From positions 28,184-92,183 of the forward strand of contig JAEUWP010000469.1 in NCBI GenBank assembly GCA_018524725.1: 64,000 bases of DNA. The letters are read 5' to 3'. Of the stretch, positions 1 to 12,567 are shown one piece after another; the first letter of the stretch is position 1; each line of letters starts with the position of its first letter. A program made the position numbers and the translations under genes. The notes under the pieces are model-generated. The model did not search any database and was not told the DNA's origin. It saw only the letters and a program-made list of their open reading frames with translations. This stretch comes from Podaxis mareebaensis. Taxonomy: Eukaryota > Basidiomycota > Agaricomycetes > Agaricales > Agaricaceae.

Positions 1-2200
1 AGTCTCAATGACAGCGCACCGAGTATGCTCACTTTCGCATTTGTCAAGACCGTCGACGGCAACGTCCCCCTCAAAGTTGTAACCTCGGTCTCCGAGCTCT
101 TAAAGCCAGGAAAAGCTCCTCAAACTAGACCCTCAACAATGCATGAAGACGATTTCTGTACCTTGTGGAGGTTAAGATACGTGGGGTACTTTTCAGTGAG
201 TTGTCAAACCAGTATTTGGAGGAATTTCGTCCGGTCGTTCCCTTTCTTCAACTTCGCAGCAGGAGGAAAGAAACGCCTAGGTTTACCCTCACTTGCCCTG
301 CGAAAGTCTGCGACGGGACAGACCTCTCAGCACCAACAGGTCCATGAAAGCCGGTGGTGTTTTAAGCACAAGCTTGGGGCGCCTGACCAATAGGGAGGCA
401 GGTCTCACATAAAGCTGCGGTAGACAAGGGCTGAGTCCCTAGTAGACGAAAGGAAGGTCTGGCATTGCCAGCGGCCTCAAGAACGTTAAGTAGGTCCGCC
501 CTTGCGGACCTGTGTTTGTATCATTTGGTTCGGAAGGGGTTCAGGGCCGGGATAACCGACAACGGGCGAATACGCCCTTGTCTGTTATTCGGTACCGAAA
601 CCATTTGTCTCAAAACATATCACCCTGGAAAGTTTGACTAAAATATTAAGATATACATACCTCATAAGAATGCTATTAAACACCTGTCATAATGTTTAAG
701 TTGCAGAGCTAGTAGAGGCCCTTCCCAGCAAAGCTTCCACCAATGCAAAATCACCTGCAAACCAACCTTTGAGGGGTTATACATAGTTGCGACAAGTATG
801 GGGTATGATAGAGCGGACTGCATATCCGCAAACCACCTCAGTGGCCGATCCGGTGCGTGCGTGAAAAGCGCAGTGTGATTGACAGGCATACACTCACGTT
901 TTTTCACAGGGGACAGAATCTTACCCTATGAGAGACCTAGGGCTGATCAACAACCTGTGCTGCGCCTTCATGGGGATTCCGGAATTCTGTCCATCCGGAA
1001 AGAAATTGCCGATAATGCGGTGGTGGGACACTTGACGTCCATCAGCCCCACACGATTAGGAACGAGATATTCTCGCAAGGGCGAAGGAGAGTCGTTGGCT
1101 CGTTGTGGATGTTGGTGGCGCTAGAAGCGGAAGGCAGTGCGGCCACATGGAGCAGCCATTTGTTTGCTCCCGGCTTTCAGGAATAGACCCGAGATTTCGT
1201 AACAGTCGTCTTCTGTGAGTGTCCTCGCGGAATGATATCTGTGGACTTGAAGCACCAATCAAATATAAACGTAAGAAATTCGAATCTTGAGAAAACGTGG
1301 GCATCGACATGACGATTTTGCCCGAAGTTAAGCAGGGTTAGGTGCTCGCTTCTCACTGGCACCTTCCTGTCAGGGCCATAGCCTCAGGCGAGAAGTATAA
1401 CATACTTATGCTATCTATGCGAAAATTTCCGGGAACAAAGAATAGGCTGTAATCGCTTGTCGTTCCGGGAGATTCATAAACCCACTTTCCTTGCCTTGGT
1501 GGAGGTCTGTGACGTGGAAGGAAGGCATGAATAGAAGGTTTACTTGTAGAGTTGGCTACATCCGGGATCGGATGCCAACTTTGGCGCGTACGTGAGGCTA
1601 AACCTTGGCGTAGTACGCTATCGTGTCTGAGGAATATGGTCAACAGTTGAGTTGGTGGAAACGCTTGGGTGCCAACGTCTCCGTAGATGGTCATCGACCG
1701 ATTCGGCACTACCACAAGGGCAGAGACTTGTGACTTATCTGAACGAAGATCTTGTCCCTCGGAAGCTTGAACGAGAGGCTCAAACCATGCGTGGATGCAT
1801 GCAATGTTCGATAGACTCCTGAAACCCGAGAAGCAAGGTAACTAACCGAACCGGAACAACAGATCACAGCGTTCTTGCTGTCACCGATGTTCATTATCCG
1901 ACTTCTGGATATATCCAATACGTCTTCGGCCTCTATACCATTCTGGGATATGTTTGTTTTGAAGCGTATGTCACCGGTGGGTTATGCAACCTGCACACTC
2001 AAGGACTCTCGTACCTGCTGATGTATGTTGTGATTGACATCTTGCATGCATCGATTTACCTAAGAAAGAGTTAGGCCGTGTTATACGTGGATAACGAGGA
2101 TTCTGAGACCGAGGAAGTACCATCGCATCCCTAAATATCTCGTTGCAGATGTTAGGGTCCGCCACAGTATAAAGGCTTCAAGGCTGCTGGATAATCTTGT
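1..2200. other. No confident gene; possible coding remnant at 25-393
   Basis: I see no gene I can support here. The first 400 bases contain overlapping open frames on the plus strand (25-393 and 165-347) that could be the tail of a gene entering from the left, but no reading gives a recognisable protein and the only candidate intron would be about 26 nt, too short to trust. The minus-strand open frames between 660 and 2165 have no family resemblance and no consistent splice structure. The interval from 1900 to 2200 probably contains the terpene synthase promoter. Confidence 0.3.
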
Positions 2201-2269
2201 GCAGCAAAAAAAAACTTCCCGATCCTCCCATTCGCTCTCCTCCGGCTATAGATTAATTCCTCGATCAAT

Positions 2270-3583
2270 ATGGTTCAGAGCACTGTATCCAACATCCACA
2301 AACCTGTCTCCTTCTTGTTGCCCAACTTCTTGGCGGAATGGCCCTACGAGCGACTGGTGCACCCAGATTATGGGAGCATCGACGTCGAGTCTGCCGAATG
2401 GGTTAAAGGCCACAACCTCTTCAATACGAAGGCCCAAAAGTCCTTCGATGCCTCTCTGTTTGGTGCGTGCTTCCCAGGTTGAGCAGACTTCTAACGTTGA
2501 TATGTTACTAATTGTCGCTCAGGTCTTCTCGGATGTCTCGTTTTCCCTTTAGAGAGCCGGGGTGCGCTCCTCGTGATGGCTAGTATCGGTCCATGCGGTG
2601 TCGCTGACAAGAATCTCTTTAGACTTCTGCCGTGTGGGCTGTGATCTCGCCAATGCCTATTTCGTTATCGACGAGTACAACGACGTTGCCGAGCCCGAAA
2701 TTGCTACACAAGTCTGTGATACTGTCATGGATGTTCTGCGTAACCCGTGCAAGAAGCGGAAATCAGGCGATAAGCTCGGGATCTTCATGCAGGAGTGAGT
2801 GATGGCTATAAATAACAGGCGCAAAGAAATCAACAAGATTACGCAGGTTCTGGCAGCGGGCTCTTGCACTTACGGTACCAGGCTCGGCTTGTATCAACCG
2901 CTTCATTGAAGGATTTGATCTCTACATGAAATCCATGATTATAGAAGCAGAGGACCGCAGGACGAAGCGCGTCCGATCCGTCGTAGACTATTTGGAACTC
3001 CGAAGAGAAACTTTCGGTGCTCAGGCTACCATCGCTCTTGCAGGGTTTGGCTTGGAGTTGCCGGAAGAGGTTCTCTCCCACCCTGTCATGCAGTCAATGT
3101 CACTTGCAGCTATGGACCTTTTGTGCATCACCAACGTAAATGACTGATACGCTCTTCGGAACAACTGGGTACACGAACTCACTCTTTTTACAGGATATGC
3201 ACTCTTACAGCGTTGAAGTTGCACGCGGTATTGCGTTTCACAATATTGTGACATCCATAATGCAGGAGCACCGGATGGGCATATCTGCGGCTATGGAGTG
3301 GCTCGGAAACTTTGGAAAGCAACGGATTGACACGTTCCTCAACGCAGTTAAAGAGCTGCCATCGTGGGGGCAGGAAGTCGACCAGAATGTATCAATCTAC
3401 ATCAAGCGTATTGGCCACCTCGTCCGAGGAGCTGATGAATGGAGTTACGAGTCGGAGAGGTACTGGGAAAGGAGAGGATCAGAGATCCAGAGTACGAGGC
3501 TAGTGACATTCATCCCAGAGGTTGAGGAGAGTCAGGAGGGTCTATTGACAAAGGAGGAGCTACGAACTGCCATTGTTGCGTAA
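2270..3583 (+). CDS. Sesquiterpene synthase (class I terpene cyclase)
   Basis: Five exons (2270-2462, 2523-2561, 2623-2794, 2847-3135, 3194-3583) give 360 residues, the usual size of basidiomycete sesquiterpene synthases (Cop/Omp type). These enzymes ionise farnesyl diphosphate with Mg2+ and cyclise the cation. What is seen: the N-terminal block with FLLPNFLAEWP; the aspartate-rich metal motif as DEYND in FVIDEYNDV (exon 3), a D(D/E)xxD variant common in this family; the NSE triad as NDMHSYSVE, created across the last intron junction; and the C-terminal RY pair in SYESERYW. The splice phases restore every motif, so the gene looks intact. No P450 or transporter lies next to it; its neighbour downstream is a small DNA transposon only 35 bp after the stop. 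The product cannot be predicted from sequence alone. Confidence 0.93.
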
Positions 3584-3617
3584 TATGTGCTTTTCGTCTG
3601 AAATTCCTTGGCTTGTA

Positions 3618-4404
3618 CAGTCACCTCTCTCCTAACCCATATCTCCAATAACCCATACTCTCCCATAACCCATAGATTTTTCCTTCCACCGAGTTGATAC
3701 GTGGGGGTTCCACGCCCATAACCAGTCTTACATACCCCATAACCCATAGGTCGTTCGGGCCAAAAACACATAGCGCCCATGACATAATACAATAGATTTA
3801 CATTGAAACATGACCAATGGCACAGCCTTCACGTCCGACAGCAAGTTTCATACCTCAACGATGGCACTGAGCAGCCGAAAAAAAGGAAAAAATGCATGAG
3901 TGTGTTTTTTGCGACTGCCTACCCCATGCCACCGAAGCCAGCCACCCTTCTTGAGACATTGGAAAAGGGCCTGCGTGTTCTCACACACCAGGTATCAGCT
4001 CGGAAGACTGCTCCAGAGTTCCAACTGTCCAGATGCGAAAAAATTACAACCGCAGATGAAAAATGGCTCGAAAAGGGTATCACTCCACCTCAAGTCACTC
4101 ATTCTCAAGATCAATGGGATAGATTTTGACGAAATTCAACCGTCAACTTCATCTGGAGGAGGTAGAAGACCCAAAAGATACAAGTATCATTGACTATTTC
4201 CCCCAAAAAGACGTATAGTATACAAGTTACCCCTTATCTTTTCGCTTGCAGAAGTCTTTTGCACAATATAGCATGAAATCGATTTTTTTCGATTTTTAAT
4301 GAATTTCTTTGGCGCTAAAAACCGACCTCTTTGACAACCTATACTCTGTCATAACCCATAGCTCAACCCTTCCACCGAGGGCTATGGGTTGAGAGAGGTG
4401 ACCG
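3618..4404. mobile_element. Pogo/Fot1-like (Tc1-mariner) element, 787 bp, decayed
   Basis: The left end at 3618 begins CAGTCACCTCTCTC and the right end at 4404 is its near-perfect reverse complement (GAGAGAGGTGACCG). Both ends are followed inward by copies of AACCCATA, and TA sits immediately outside each end (3616-3617, 4405-4406), as expected for Tc1-mariner insertion at TA. Inside, plus-strand frames carry a transposase relic: a stretch from about 3930 to 4128, and after one frame change a tail ending TSIIDYFPQKDV just before a TAG at about 4216. A terminal [ST]xx[IL]xxFF-like (PIP-box-like) tail is known from pogo/Tigger transposases. It is a non-autonomous deletion derivative or MITE; the internal sequence also repeats the AACCCATA motif several times near the left end. 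Confidence 0.82.
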
Positions 4405-4544
4405 TAATCTTTACTTAAACGGTGTACCCCTATTTCTGGATTAATGTATTTGGTCGTGTTTGAAACCGTGGACCGTTACGCTATTGAATCTCGCTGACAA
4501 CTGGCTCTCAACATTATTACCCTGATCTGTCGGCGACAGCAAAT

Positions 4545-7500
4545 ATGAGCTCGTTGTCTTTTCTTGTGACTGAGCTCCAGGTAGGCTCTATTATGCTTAG
4601 TTCCTTTGCTTACTGACGTATTTGTAGTCGCTGGCGAGTGAGACTCGCCGCAAACACCCAGAAGTTCGCGAGGTCAGGTCTTCAGATTCAGAAGGGAATT
4701 GATGTTGAAGGAAGAGACAGGCTGCAGAAAAGTCGTTGGGGATTCTGCGTGCATCACCGGAGCGGGCCATGAGCGTTGCCACAGGTGTGTTATTCCCAGC
4801 AGTCCGATGTTTGACACTTAAATCATGAACTAGGTATGTCATGTCAGCGCTATTTTTCAGGTTCGCGCTTTATAATCGCCACTAGATGGCCCACATTCTG
4901 AAGATCTTCTGCGACCTGTGTTCATGGGATGTGCAACGAAGAACGCGAAAGTCGTCGCGATATCTCTTGGTTCACTCCAACGCTTGATTTCGTTACGAGC
5001 CGTTCCTCAATCCGCTGTTCCACATATCATCACGACCATGAGCGATGCGATGTCCCAAGGCGTCGACATCCAATTACGGATCCTCCAGACGCTTGTTTCG
5101 CTCATTCCAAACTTTCCGCATATCCATGGAGAAATGCTGGGAGATGTGAGCTTCTTCCGAAGAGACAGAACCATCACTAATGCGCTGGACAGGCGCTTTT
5201 GCTATGTTTCAAGCTCCAAGAATCTAGGATTGCAGTCGTTTCATCGACCGCAGCGGCTACCCTTCGCCAGTTAGTCATGTTCGTGGTGGACAAAATGGTT
5301 GCAGAGGATCGTTTAGAAGACCTGGACCCTAAACTCGTTGACGTCCAATTGCCTGATGGAACCACCAAACCCCTTGGTCCCTCGGCCCGTGACACTTTCT
5401 CCGTATTTGAAGATCTCTGTCTGCTCGCCAACGGAGAGAAATCCCATTTCCTGCGTCTTGAATTCCTTCATAAAACATTTGCATTGGAGCTGATAGAGAG
5501 TGTATTGGCGAATTATCACGACGTGTTCCGCAAGGTTGGTGTTATATATCCTGTTCTATTTCTCCAGCCAAGCTCATATTTTCTTGCAGCATAATGAGCT
5601 AGTACTCCTTCTCCAACACCATCTATGTCCTCTTCTATTGAAGTCTCTTTCCGACCGCCCTTTATTCCCCCTCATGCTTCGCTGCACACGTGTCATTTTT
5701 TTGCTTCTCAAGCAATTCTCTCTAGAGCTAAAAACAGAAGCCGAAGTATTCCTGATGCACCTCGTCAAGGTCGTGTCTGATGATGGAGATTCTGAATCCT
5801 CCCACCCACCCAGGCCGCCATGGATGAGGGTTCTAGCGATGGAGATTATGCGAGGGTATGTGATGGGTTCGCAAAATATTCGACTATCTGCTCATATTGG
5901 TCATAGGCTATGCAGTGATGCAGAACTGATGCGAGATGTTTGGGCGCGGTATGACGGACAGGAATCGGGATCCAATATTTTCAGCTCGCTTATAACCGCG
6001 TTGAAGCGACTTATAACTGAGAAACCAGCCCTTTTGGGTGTTAACCAGACGATGTTTGGAGTTGGCGTTCACAATGACAGCATGTCGTCTTTGAGTTTGG
6101 ACGGTGTAGCAGGACGCGTCGCTACCGCTGCCAGTGCGACTGTATCCGGGGTTGTGGGGATGATGGGCTCGAGCGCAGGCCTTAGTATACAGGGATCTTC
6201 TATGAAACTTCAGTGGTGCGTGTCAAACTCCTCAACTCATAGATAATGCTTACCTCTCGTCTAGCATTGATCAATTAGACAAGGCAGACGCGCCGCCTAT
6301 CCCCGAATCCTATGTATATCTTTTGGCTTTGCAGTGCTTGGTCTCGTTGTGCGAAGGATTCGCTACATTCGTAGGCCCTCTATATACCACCATTATACTC
6401 CAACGACCTCGCGCACCAGGCGACGCAGCCATTCGTGCACCTCCAGCCCTTGATCTCTCGACACTTCCTCCCGACGAACTCTCCACTAAACACCTCTATA
6501 TTGTGCGGGACATCATTGAGAGCGGATGGCCAGCGCTACTAGCGGCCCTTTCCTTTGTCGTCACGACTAACCTCTCCGACGAGCTTTTTGTGGAGGTTCT
6601 GGCAAGCTACCAGGCCATGACAAACGTCTCAGGTATGCTTGGCCTCGTCACCCCTCGAGATGCTTTCTTCAACAGCCTGGCCAAGTTCGCCGTTCCGACG
6701 CGTGTTGTCTCGAGCTTGGATTCTTACACTGAGCCCCAGACTCCGCGTTCCGCGACAATCCAACTCACAGACAGCGTTGGTCTGACATCGCCAACGCAAC
6801 CGCCTGGGCTTTCTGAACGCAATATGGCCTGTCTCAAGGTTTTCGTTTCCAGCGCATTATTCTTGGCAGGCAGTCTAGGCGAGAGCTGGTTTGTAGTGTT
6901 AGAGGTGTTGCAAAACGCGGACTACGTTTTGACGCACAAAGGCGCCCTTCAAAGCACGCCCGGCAGGAAGAGTTACCTCAGCCCACACACCAGTAGTGTC
7001 TCAGGAGGTCGGTCAACATCGGCTGCCCCCGGAATCGCATCAGCTCCTCGCCACCCACTACTCACGGACCTTGATTCGGAGACTATGCAAAGCGGTATAC
7101 AACGATTGTTCGATGCTTCGAAGAATCTGGAGGACTCTGCATTTAGAGATTTCGTGAATGCACTTTGTAGATTGAGCGGTGAGATGATCGGGATGCAAAC
7201 CGCAAGCTTGTCTGCATTTGAGTCGGAGGAGAGTCTGGAGGAGGCTGGTTCACTGACGCCCGTACCTACACCAAAGAATGAGGTAACGAATAGGAGGAGG
7301 GTTAGTGGGATACATATCCCGAAGACTTTGGTATGTATATGCGCCTCATGTTTCCACCCTGGTGCTGATATCATACCGCAGAGGACGGGGGACTTTGGCA
7401 TTTCGAGGTTAGGAGGGGTGGCGATGCTCAACGTCCATCGTTTGATCTATCGTTCTCCGGACATCGCATGGGATACGACGACGACGCACCTGCTTTCGGT

Positions 7501-10500
7501 TATACGCCTTCCCCTTGCACCTCAGCCAATCCGAATACAAGCTGCTCGTGTACTGGACGAGATTCTCCTTGCTGTTCCACGGAACCTTTCCTCGACGACG
7601 GGTGAGCTACAAGCTCAGGTTCAGAACCGCGTCCTCGGCGTTCTTGCGCAACAAGTCGTGCCGGATCTGACTATCCCTGCGTCGAACACGAGTACAGGAG
7701 TAGAGTTGCGAAGGATGGGCCTTGAAACGTTGCACCAGATTCTTCAGGCCTCAGTTTATTCTTTGGTTACGGGTTGGGAGACGATATTTTACATGTTGGA
7801 GAGTGTCTGTCGACCACCACCGCCTGCTCGTTCTGGGTCTATAGACTCTATTCCAACCAGCACACCTCCATCGCCGACAGTGAGGATGAAACCTCTTGGG
7901 CTGGGCATGCCCAGTGAACGGAGTTATACGGTGCTGGTCAAGATTGCGTTCCAGTCTCTGACATTAGTCTGCGACTCAGTGTCTACACTTGCGCCCGACC
8001 ATCTCCGCCTCTGCATCAGCACCCTGGGACAGTTTGGTCGGCAGGCGGACACAAATATTGCGCTTACGGCCGCTACAAGTCTACTGTGGGGCGTGTCGGA
8101 TGCTATCCAGGCTAAGAGGAAGGATGCAGAGTTGGAGCCTCAGTATAGCGAGCTGTGGATGTTCCTCCTTTCCGAGTTGTTAAATTTGTGTACGGACGCG
8201 AGACCGGAGGTGCGGGATGGTGCGATCCAGACCTTGTTCAGGACCATACAACTATACGGTTCAACGCTGAGCTTGGAAATCTGGGATGAATGTGTGTGGA
8301 AGGTCTCATTCCCGTTGTTGGACTCGCTTACGGAGGAGGTCAAGACGCATGCGAATAATTTGGAAAACATGGACAACGACGCAGGTGTGGCGCTAGAGAA
8401 GGCATGGGACGACTCGAAGATCTTGGCATTGATTTCGATTGGATCTATTTTACAAGATTTCTTGGTAGCTGCAATCATCAAGCTGGGGTCGTTTGTGAAA
8501 GCGTGGAATGTGTTTGTGGGTCATGTGCAAGATGCGGTATTGTACGACAATCGACCTGTAAGCGCGCCAGCGCTACGATCCTTGGAGAAGGCTATTAAGG
8601 CTGTGTCGGTCGTGGAAGGCGATGAAAGGGTGAAGGTGAAGGAGGCTCTGAGCAGAGTTTGGGAAGCGATTAACGTTTTGGGCGATGCGGTTGTGAAAAA
8701 CGGGGGAGGTGCAAATATGAATCCGGAGACCCCAACTTCAGCAACGACCACGACTGCTTCGGCGAACCTGAGACCGTTCACGCAGGAGAGCTTGGTAGCA
8801 TTTGTGGATACGATTCAGAGTGCGAGGATGACTAGTCGGGCGTTAACTGGATCGGAGTGGGATATTGAGAGGCTGACGAGACTTGTGGCTATTTTGAAGG
8901 GCGTTTTGACATACCCCGGCTCACCTGATTACAGACCGGACGTCGATGCCTTGCCGCCTTTACAGGTACTTCACGTTCCACCGTGGTCACCCGATTTGGC
9001 GCTAAAATGATTCTAGGCTGTTGTACTGGAGACCTTAACAAGCGTCGACCTGTCTGTCCCTGGATCACCCTCGCTCATCATGAGAGACCTTTCGGAATAC
9101 GTGACTCTGCCGTTCATCGCTGCCTTCGATGTGCAGCCTCACCCGAGGATGCAAACTCCGCAGAAGCGCGTGACGTACATTGCAATTGCGAAAAAGACAA
9201 TGCCGATGCTAGTGGATCTGTTCTTGCGGTTCAAGAGTTCTCCAGAAATCTACGTTGACGGGACGACAGAGGCTATTCTTGCTGTAAGCATCATCCACTG
9301 TCCCCGATGTGTAGAACTTGACCTGAAATCCACTCACAGGCCTATGCAATCCCTATGAAGCTCAAGTATGATTGTCCAGCGCCTTCCAAATCAGGCAAGG
9401 ACGTACCACTATGGAAGACAGCGACACAATGCTTTTTAAAGATTGTGGCACCGATAGCGTTCAATCTGAAGGAATTAGATCCAGGTGAATTTTTGAATAG
9501 GGTCCTGATCGCGCTTTTATTGACTGCCCTCCAGATATCCCCGATGACCGAATCGAAGGGATTTGGCGTCAAGTCTTAGATGGATTCAAAGGCGCCATAC
9601 TGGCAGATTGGTATGTCCACGATATCCCGGTCAGCAATTTGTCTTATCAACCCCGCCTAGTTCCCCTGCACTTGCCTTCTCGCTGGACGTCCAGGTACAA
9701 GAAGAAGACTTTGACATGGCGCTCCTTACGGAACTTGAGGAAAACGTGGTTCCCCACCTAGCCAATCCTCGTGTACCTGATGCCCTTGTTTCGGAATTGG
9801 CTCGTATACTTCACAGAGGTAGTGAGATATACGTACTTGAGGATGCACCCCTTTCACCACCGCCCACCCCGGAGAAAGTAAAAGCTGTTGACCCGACTCG
9901 CGCGTCGGACCTTGGCACAACGGAACTAGGACAACTTGTGCCGAGAGAGAGGTTTTCTTATTGGTGTTTCGACCTCTTATTCTTGGTCTGCTCGAGCACA
10001 CCTGAAGGTAAGTGTCTTGCTCTCTTCGAAGCTTGACCGGACATTGATCATCTAACTAAGAAGACGGAGATCCTTCGCGCAAAAGGCTCGCTGCGCTCAG
10101 TATACCATCTCTTCTTAATCGATGTCGAGCAACATTAATCGGGTACGTGGCCGATGAGTCTTTACGGGGTAACTTGCCTTTCCCCCGGTACGTTCTTCAC
10201 CACTATTAATAGATCACACGAACCGATTCCATCACTCAGGGCACGAGAAGACGAGTTATTATATGTACTGCAAAAACTGTCGAATACCCGCCTATGGCCA
10301 GGAACATTATGGGCGGCTTTGTCGGATGACCCCACAAAATATGCCGTAGATCAACCTCGTAAGCTAACTCAAAAGTCATCTTGACTGTATCTTCTCTGAC
10401 TCCATTGCCTTAGCCATTAACACCTCTATCCTCACATCACCTTCTGTTCTTATGTCCGACGCCGCGAAACGATCCCCTGCCGCGCTCCTATTTCATTTTT

Positions 10501-10712
10501 ATAGTGCGATTTGTGAGATTGCATCAATTCCTCGTCGGACGCCGGCTGCCTGGGCATTCACTCAACAATCAGACCTTAATCATGCCAAACAAGGCAGTAG
10601 GATCAAGATAAATCGCTACCAGAGTGCTGAGGATGTTGCGGAGCTGGACGCCAGGATACTTGCACGGGACTGCTTGAAGATAATCGGCCAAGAGATGGGG
10701 GTAGCTCGGTGA
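4545..10712 (+). CDS. MON2: MON2 homologue, Golgi/endosome trafficking scaffold
   Basis: Fifteen exons join to about 1,799 residues: 4545-4580, 4628-4672, 4721-4784, 4886-5145, 5193-5534, 5590-6215, 6265-7330, 7382-8965, 9017-9283, 9340-9484, 9535-9610, 9661-10007, about 10064-10187, 10240-10358 and 10414-10712. All phases agree. The N-terminus (MSSLSFLVTELQ, then SLASETRRKHPEVREAAEKS) is the DCB-type start of MON2, and the long alpha-helical body with the central block LRTGDFGISRLGGVAMLN matches the Sec7-like MON2 family, which resembles large Arf-GEFs but lacks the Sec7 catalytic domain. MON2 works with Dop1 and the flippase Neo1 at endosomes and the trans-Golgi. The 51-nt intron at 7331-7381 keeps the frame open, so unspliced translation would add 17 residues; I removed it because it has canonical ends. 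Exon 13 may begin at 10061 instead. Confidence 0.93.
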
Positions 10713-11048
10713 ATTTGTTGTTCGTTTTTGTTCGTTAGCTTAGTGTATATATGTGCCTTGTTTTCCTAGTAATCGTATAGTAGGTTTTCCCCCTTTACTT
10801 ACATCAAACTCAAACGAGCGGCACCGACCAGAAGCCCAGAAGGTCTGTAGTCTCCTAATGTTTGCAGACTGGCATCGACATTTGCTTCCTTTAGGAGAAC
10901 TCGCTAGCCAGTGTGACGAAAGTTGCACAGGAGCGGTTCGGTCGAAGATAAAATCCTACCAAGCCTATCGAAAAGACTACCCTGCGGCCCTCATCCCAGG
11001 CCGAGCTTTCCTTCTCGTCTCCCCTGCCATCATTAATCCCTAGAAGGT

Positions 11049-11945
11049 ATGCGCCCCCAACCTTATACCCCTCTTCGCTCTCAGCCAGAGCCTCCATCGT
11101 CTATCCTTTTACCACCGAATCACCAGCGACTTAAATACCACGAGCCTCTCGCCCATGTTTGTGCCGCAGTCATCCATGAGTTGTTTGAACAGGGACTCGA
11201 TACCGAAACATTCTTTCCCTTAAATACCTATCTCTCCCTTCCCTTCTTTATCGCCTATGCTCTATCCCAATCACCTCTCGACTCTTCCGCCGCCTTCGCC
11301 GCACTTAGCCTGCTGTATCGATACAAGGCCCGGATCCGACGTCGTCAGACCAAACTTCGGGACCCCTCAAGATTATTTATAGCTGCCTACCTTGTGGCTG
11401 CTAAGCTCCTATCTGACAAGATATATCCCATGCGTACTTGGGCACGCCTAGCGCAAAACAATTATGATATCCATGAGCTGGCGAGGATGGAGAGAGAGTT
11501 CTGCTCGGCGCTGGACTGGAAGTTGAGGATCAGTCCCGACGTGTTGAATTCGTTCACAAGCATCATCGAGACCTTCCTTTCCACCACACGCGCTGGAATT
11601 AGTGCTGCCGAAACACCTCACCTCGATGTTCCACCAAGCCCAATGACTCCCGAGTTGGTTTGGTCTCCTCGCCTTGATTCGCTTTCCTCGTCTCCCGCTT
11701 CTCTTGCGACATCCAAGAACGGCGGCGTGGAAGCGGGAATTGGGGGTGAAATTGAAGAGTCCAAAGCGATGATGAGGTATCCGGATAACGAGGCCTTGGA
11801 GTTCGAGAACGAATGCGAGTACTCTCCTTACGGAATGTCGCCTCGCTCTCTTTTAAACAGCTCTGAACCTGTCAAGCCGTCGATAACAAAGCGTATCTCC
11901 GAATTCTTCCAAGGTCGGTTTAGCGGAATTTCTAAGCGCCGATGA
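11049..11945 (+). CDS. PHO80/Pcl-type cyclin
   Basis: A single open frame of 298 residues. Residues from about 30 to 165 form the cyclin box of the PHO80/Pcl class, with KYHEPLAHVCAAVIHELF, then TYLSLPFFIAYALSQSPLD, RLFIAAYLVAAKLLSDKIY and the closing helix EREFCSALDWKLRIS. These cyclins activate a Pho85-like CDK in nutrient and polarity control. The C-terminal 130 residues are Ser/Pro-rich with a short Lys/Arg end and look disordered, as is usual. The ATG at 11049 lies within GGTATGC, which could also serve as a splice donor, so an upstream exon cannot be excluded, but the N-terminus as given fits the family. No intron is needed. Confidence 0.87.
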   Translation: MRPQPYTPLRSQPEPPSSILLPPNHQRLKYHEPLAHVCAAVIHELFEQGLDTETFFPLNTYLSLPFFIAYALSQSPLDSSAAFAALSLLYRYKARIRRRQTKLRDPSRLFIAAYLVAAKLLSDKIYPMRTWARLAQNNYDIHELARMEREFCSALDWKLRISPDVLNSFTSIIETFLSTTRAGISAAETPHLDVPPSPMTPELVWSPRLDSLSSSPASLATSKNGGVEAGIGGEIEESKAMMRYPDNEALEFENECEYSPYGMSPRSLLNSSEPVKPSITKRISEFFQGRFSGISKRR

Positions 11946-12567
11946 ACAGTGGGAGCGCCTGGATGGTACGTAACTTTCCACAGGTGTGCTCATTTCGCTT
12001 GATCCAGTCTCAGCTCAGGACTGCAGTGTAGAAGAACGGGGCATATAGCATTACCATAGTAGAGGGGGTGGGTTTAGTGTTTGTAAATAATGGAGTATAG
12101 GAGTAATATTGTAAAATGACGTGCCACATGATGTGTGGATGCTGTGATGTTTTGACGAGATCCCTAGCTGGCAGCCCGTTTAGTCCCGTTGCCGGAATGG
12201 TGCAGCAAAGAATACACGTACAGTATTTTCTGATGACTATGTATGTATATAAGCTGTGACTAATGTGAGCATCCAAACTGGGGGCACGTCTGAGATTTGA
12301 ACGTTGAATTCCAGTCAGCCGACTGAATGGACACAGAAGATTTATCTCGACCAGGCGTGAAGTGCTTCAATAGTCAATGCCACTCTTCGAACATTGCCGA
12401 ACTTCCTCATATAGATAACGGAGCTTGATCAGCACCGACCTGGTTCGATCCAGTTTTCACCGGGGATCATCGAGCCCAGGAGTCAGCCCCGAGGTGGCCT
12501 CGAGGTACTTAGCACCAATTTATGATTGCTCTGGGGCGCTTCCCAACCTCGGTTCTGAACCACCGCC
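11946..12567. other. Intergenic, no gene seen
   Basis: The interval between the cyclin stop and the first NLR start contains only short unassigned open frames. It should hold the cyclin 3' UTR and the NLR promoter. I see no RNA gene or repeat. Confidence 0.5.

Noticed and set aside
1315..1345. GCCCGAAGTTAAGCAGGGTTAGGT resembles the internal control region of 5S rRNA
   Set aside because: No further match to a 5S gene on either side and no closing stem; a chance similarity.
10753..11043. 96-codon ORF upstream of the cyclin
   Set aside because: It ends before the cyclin start, has no family match and overlaps the expected promoter; not supported as an exon.
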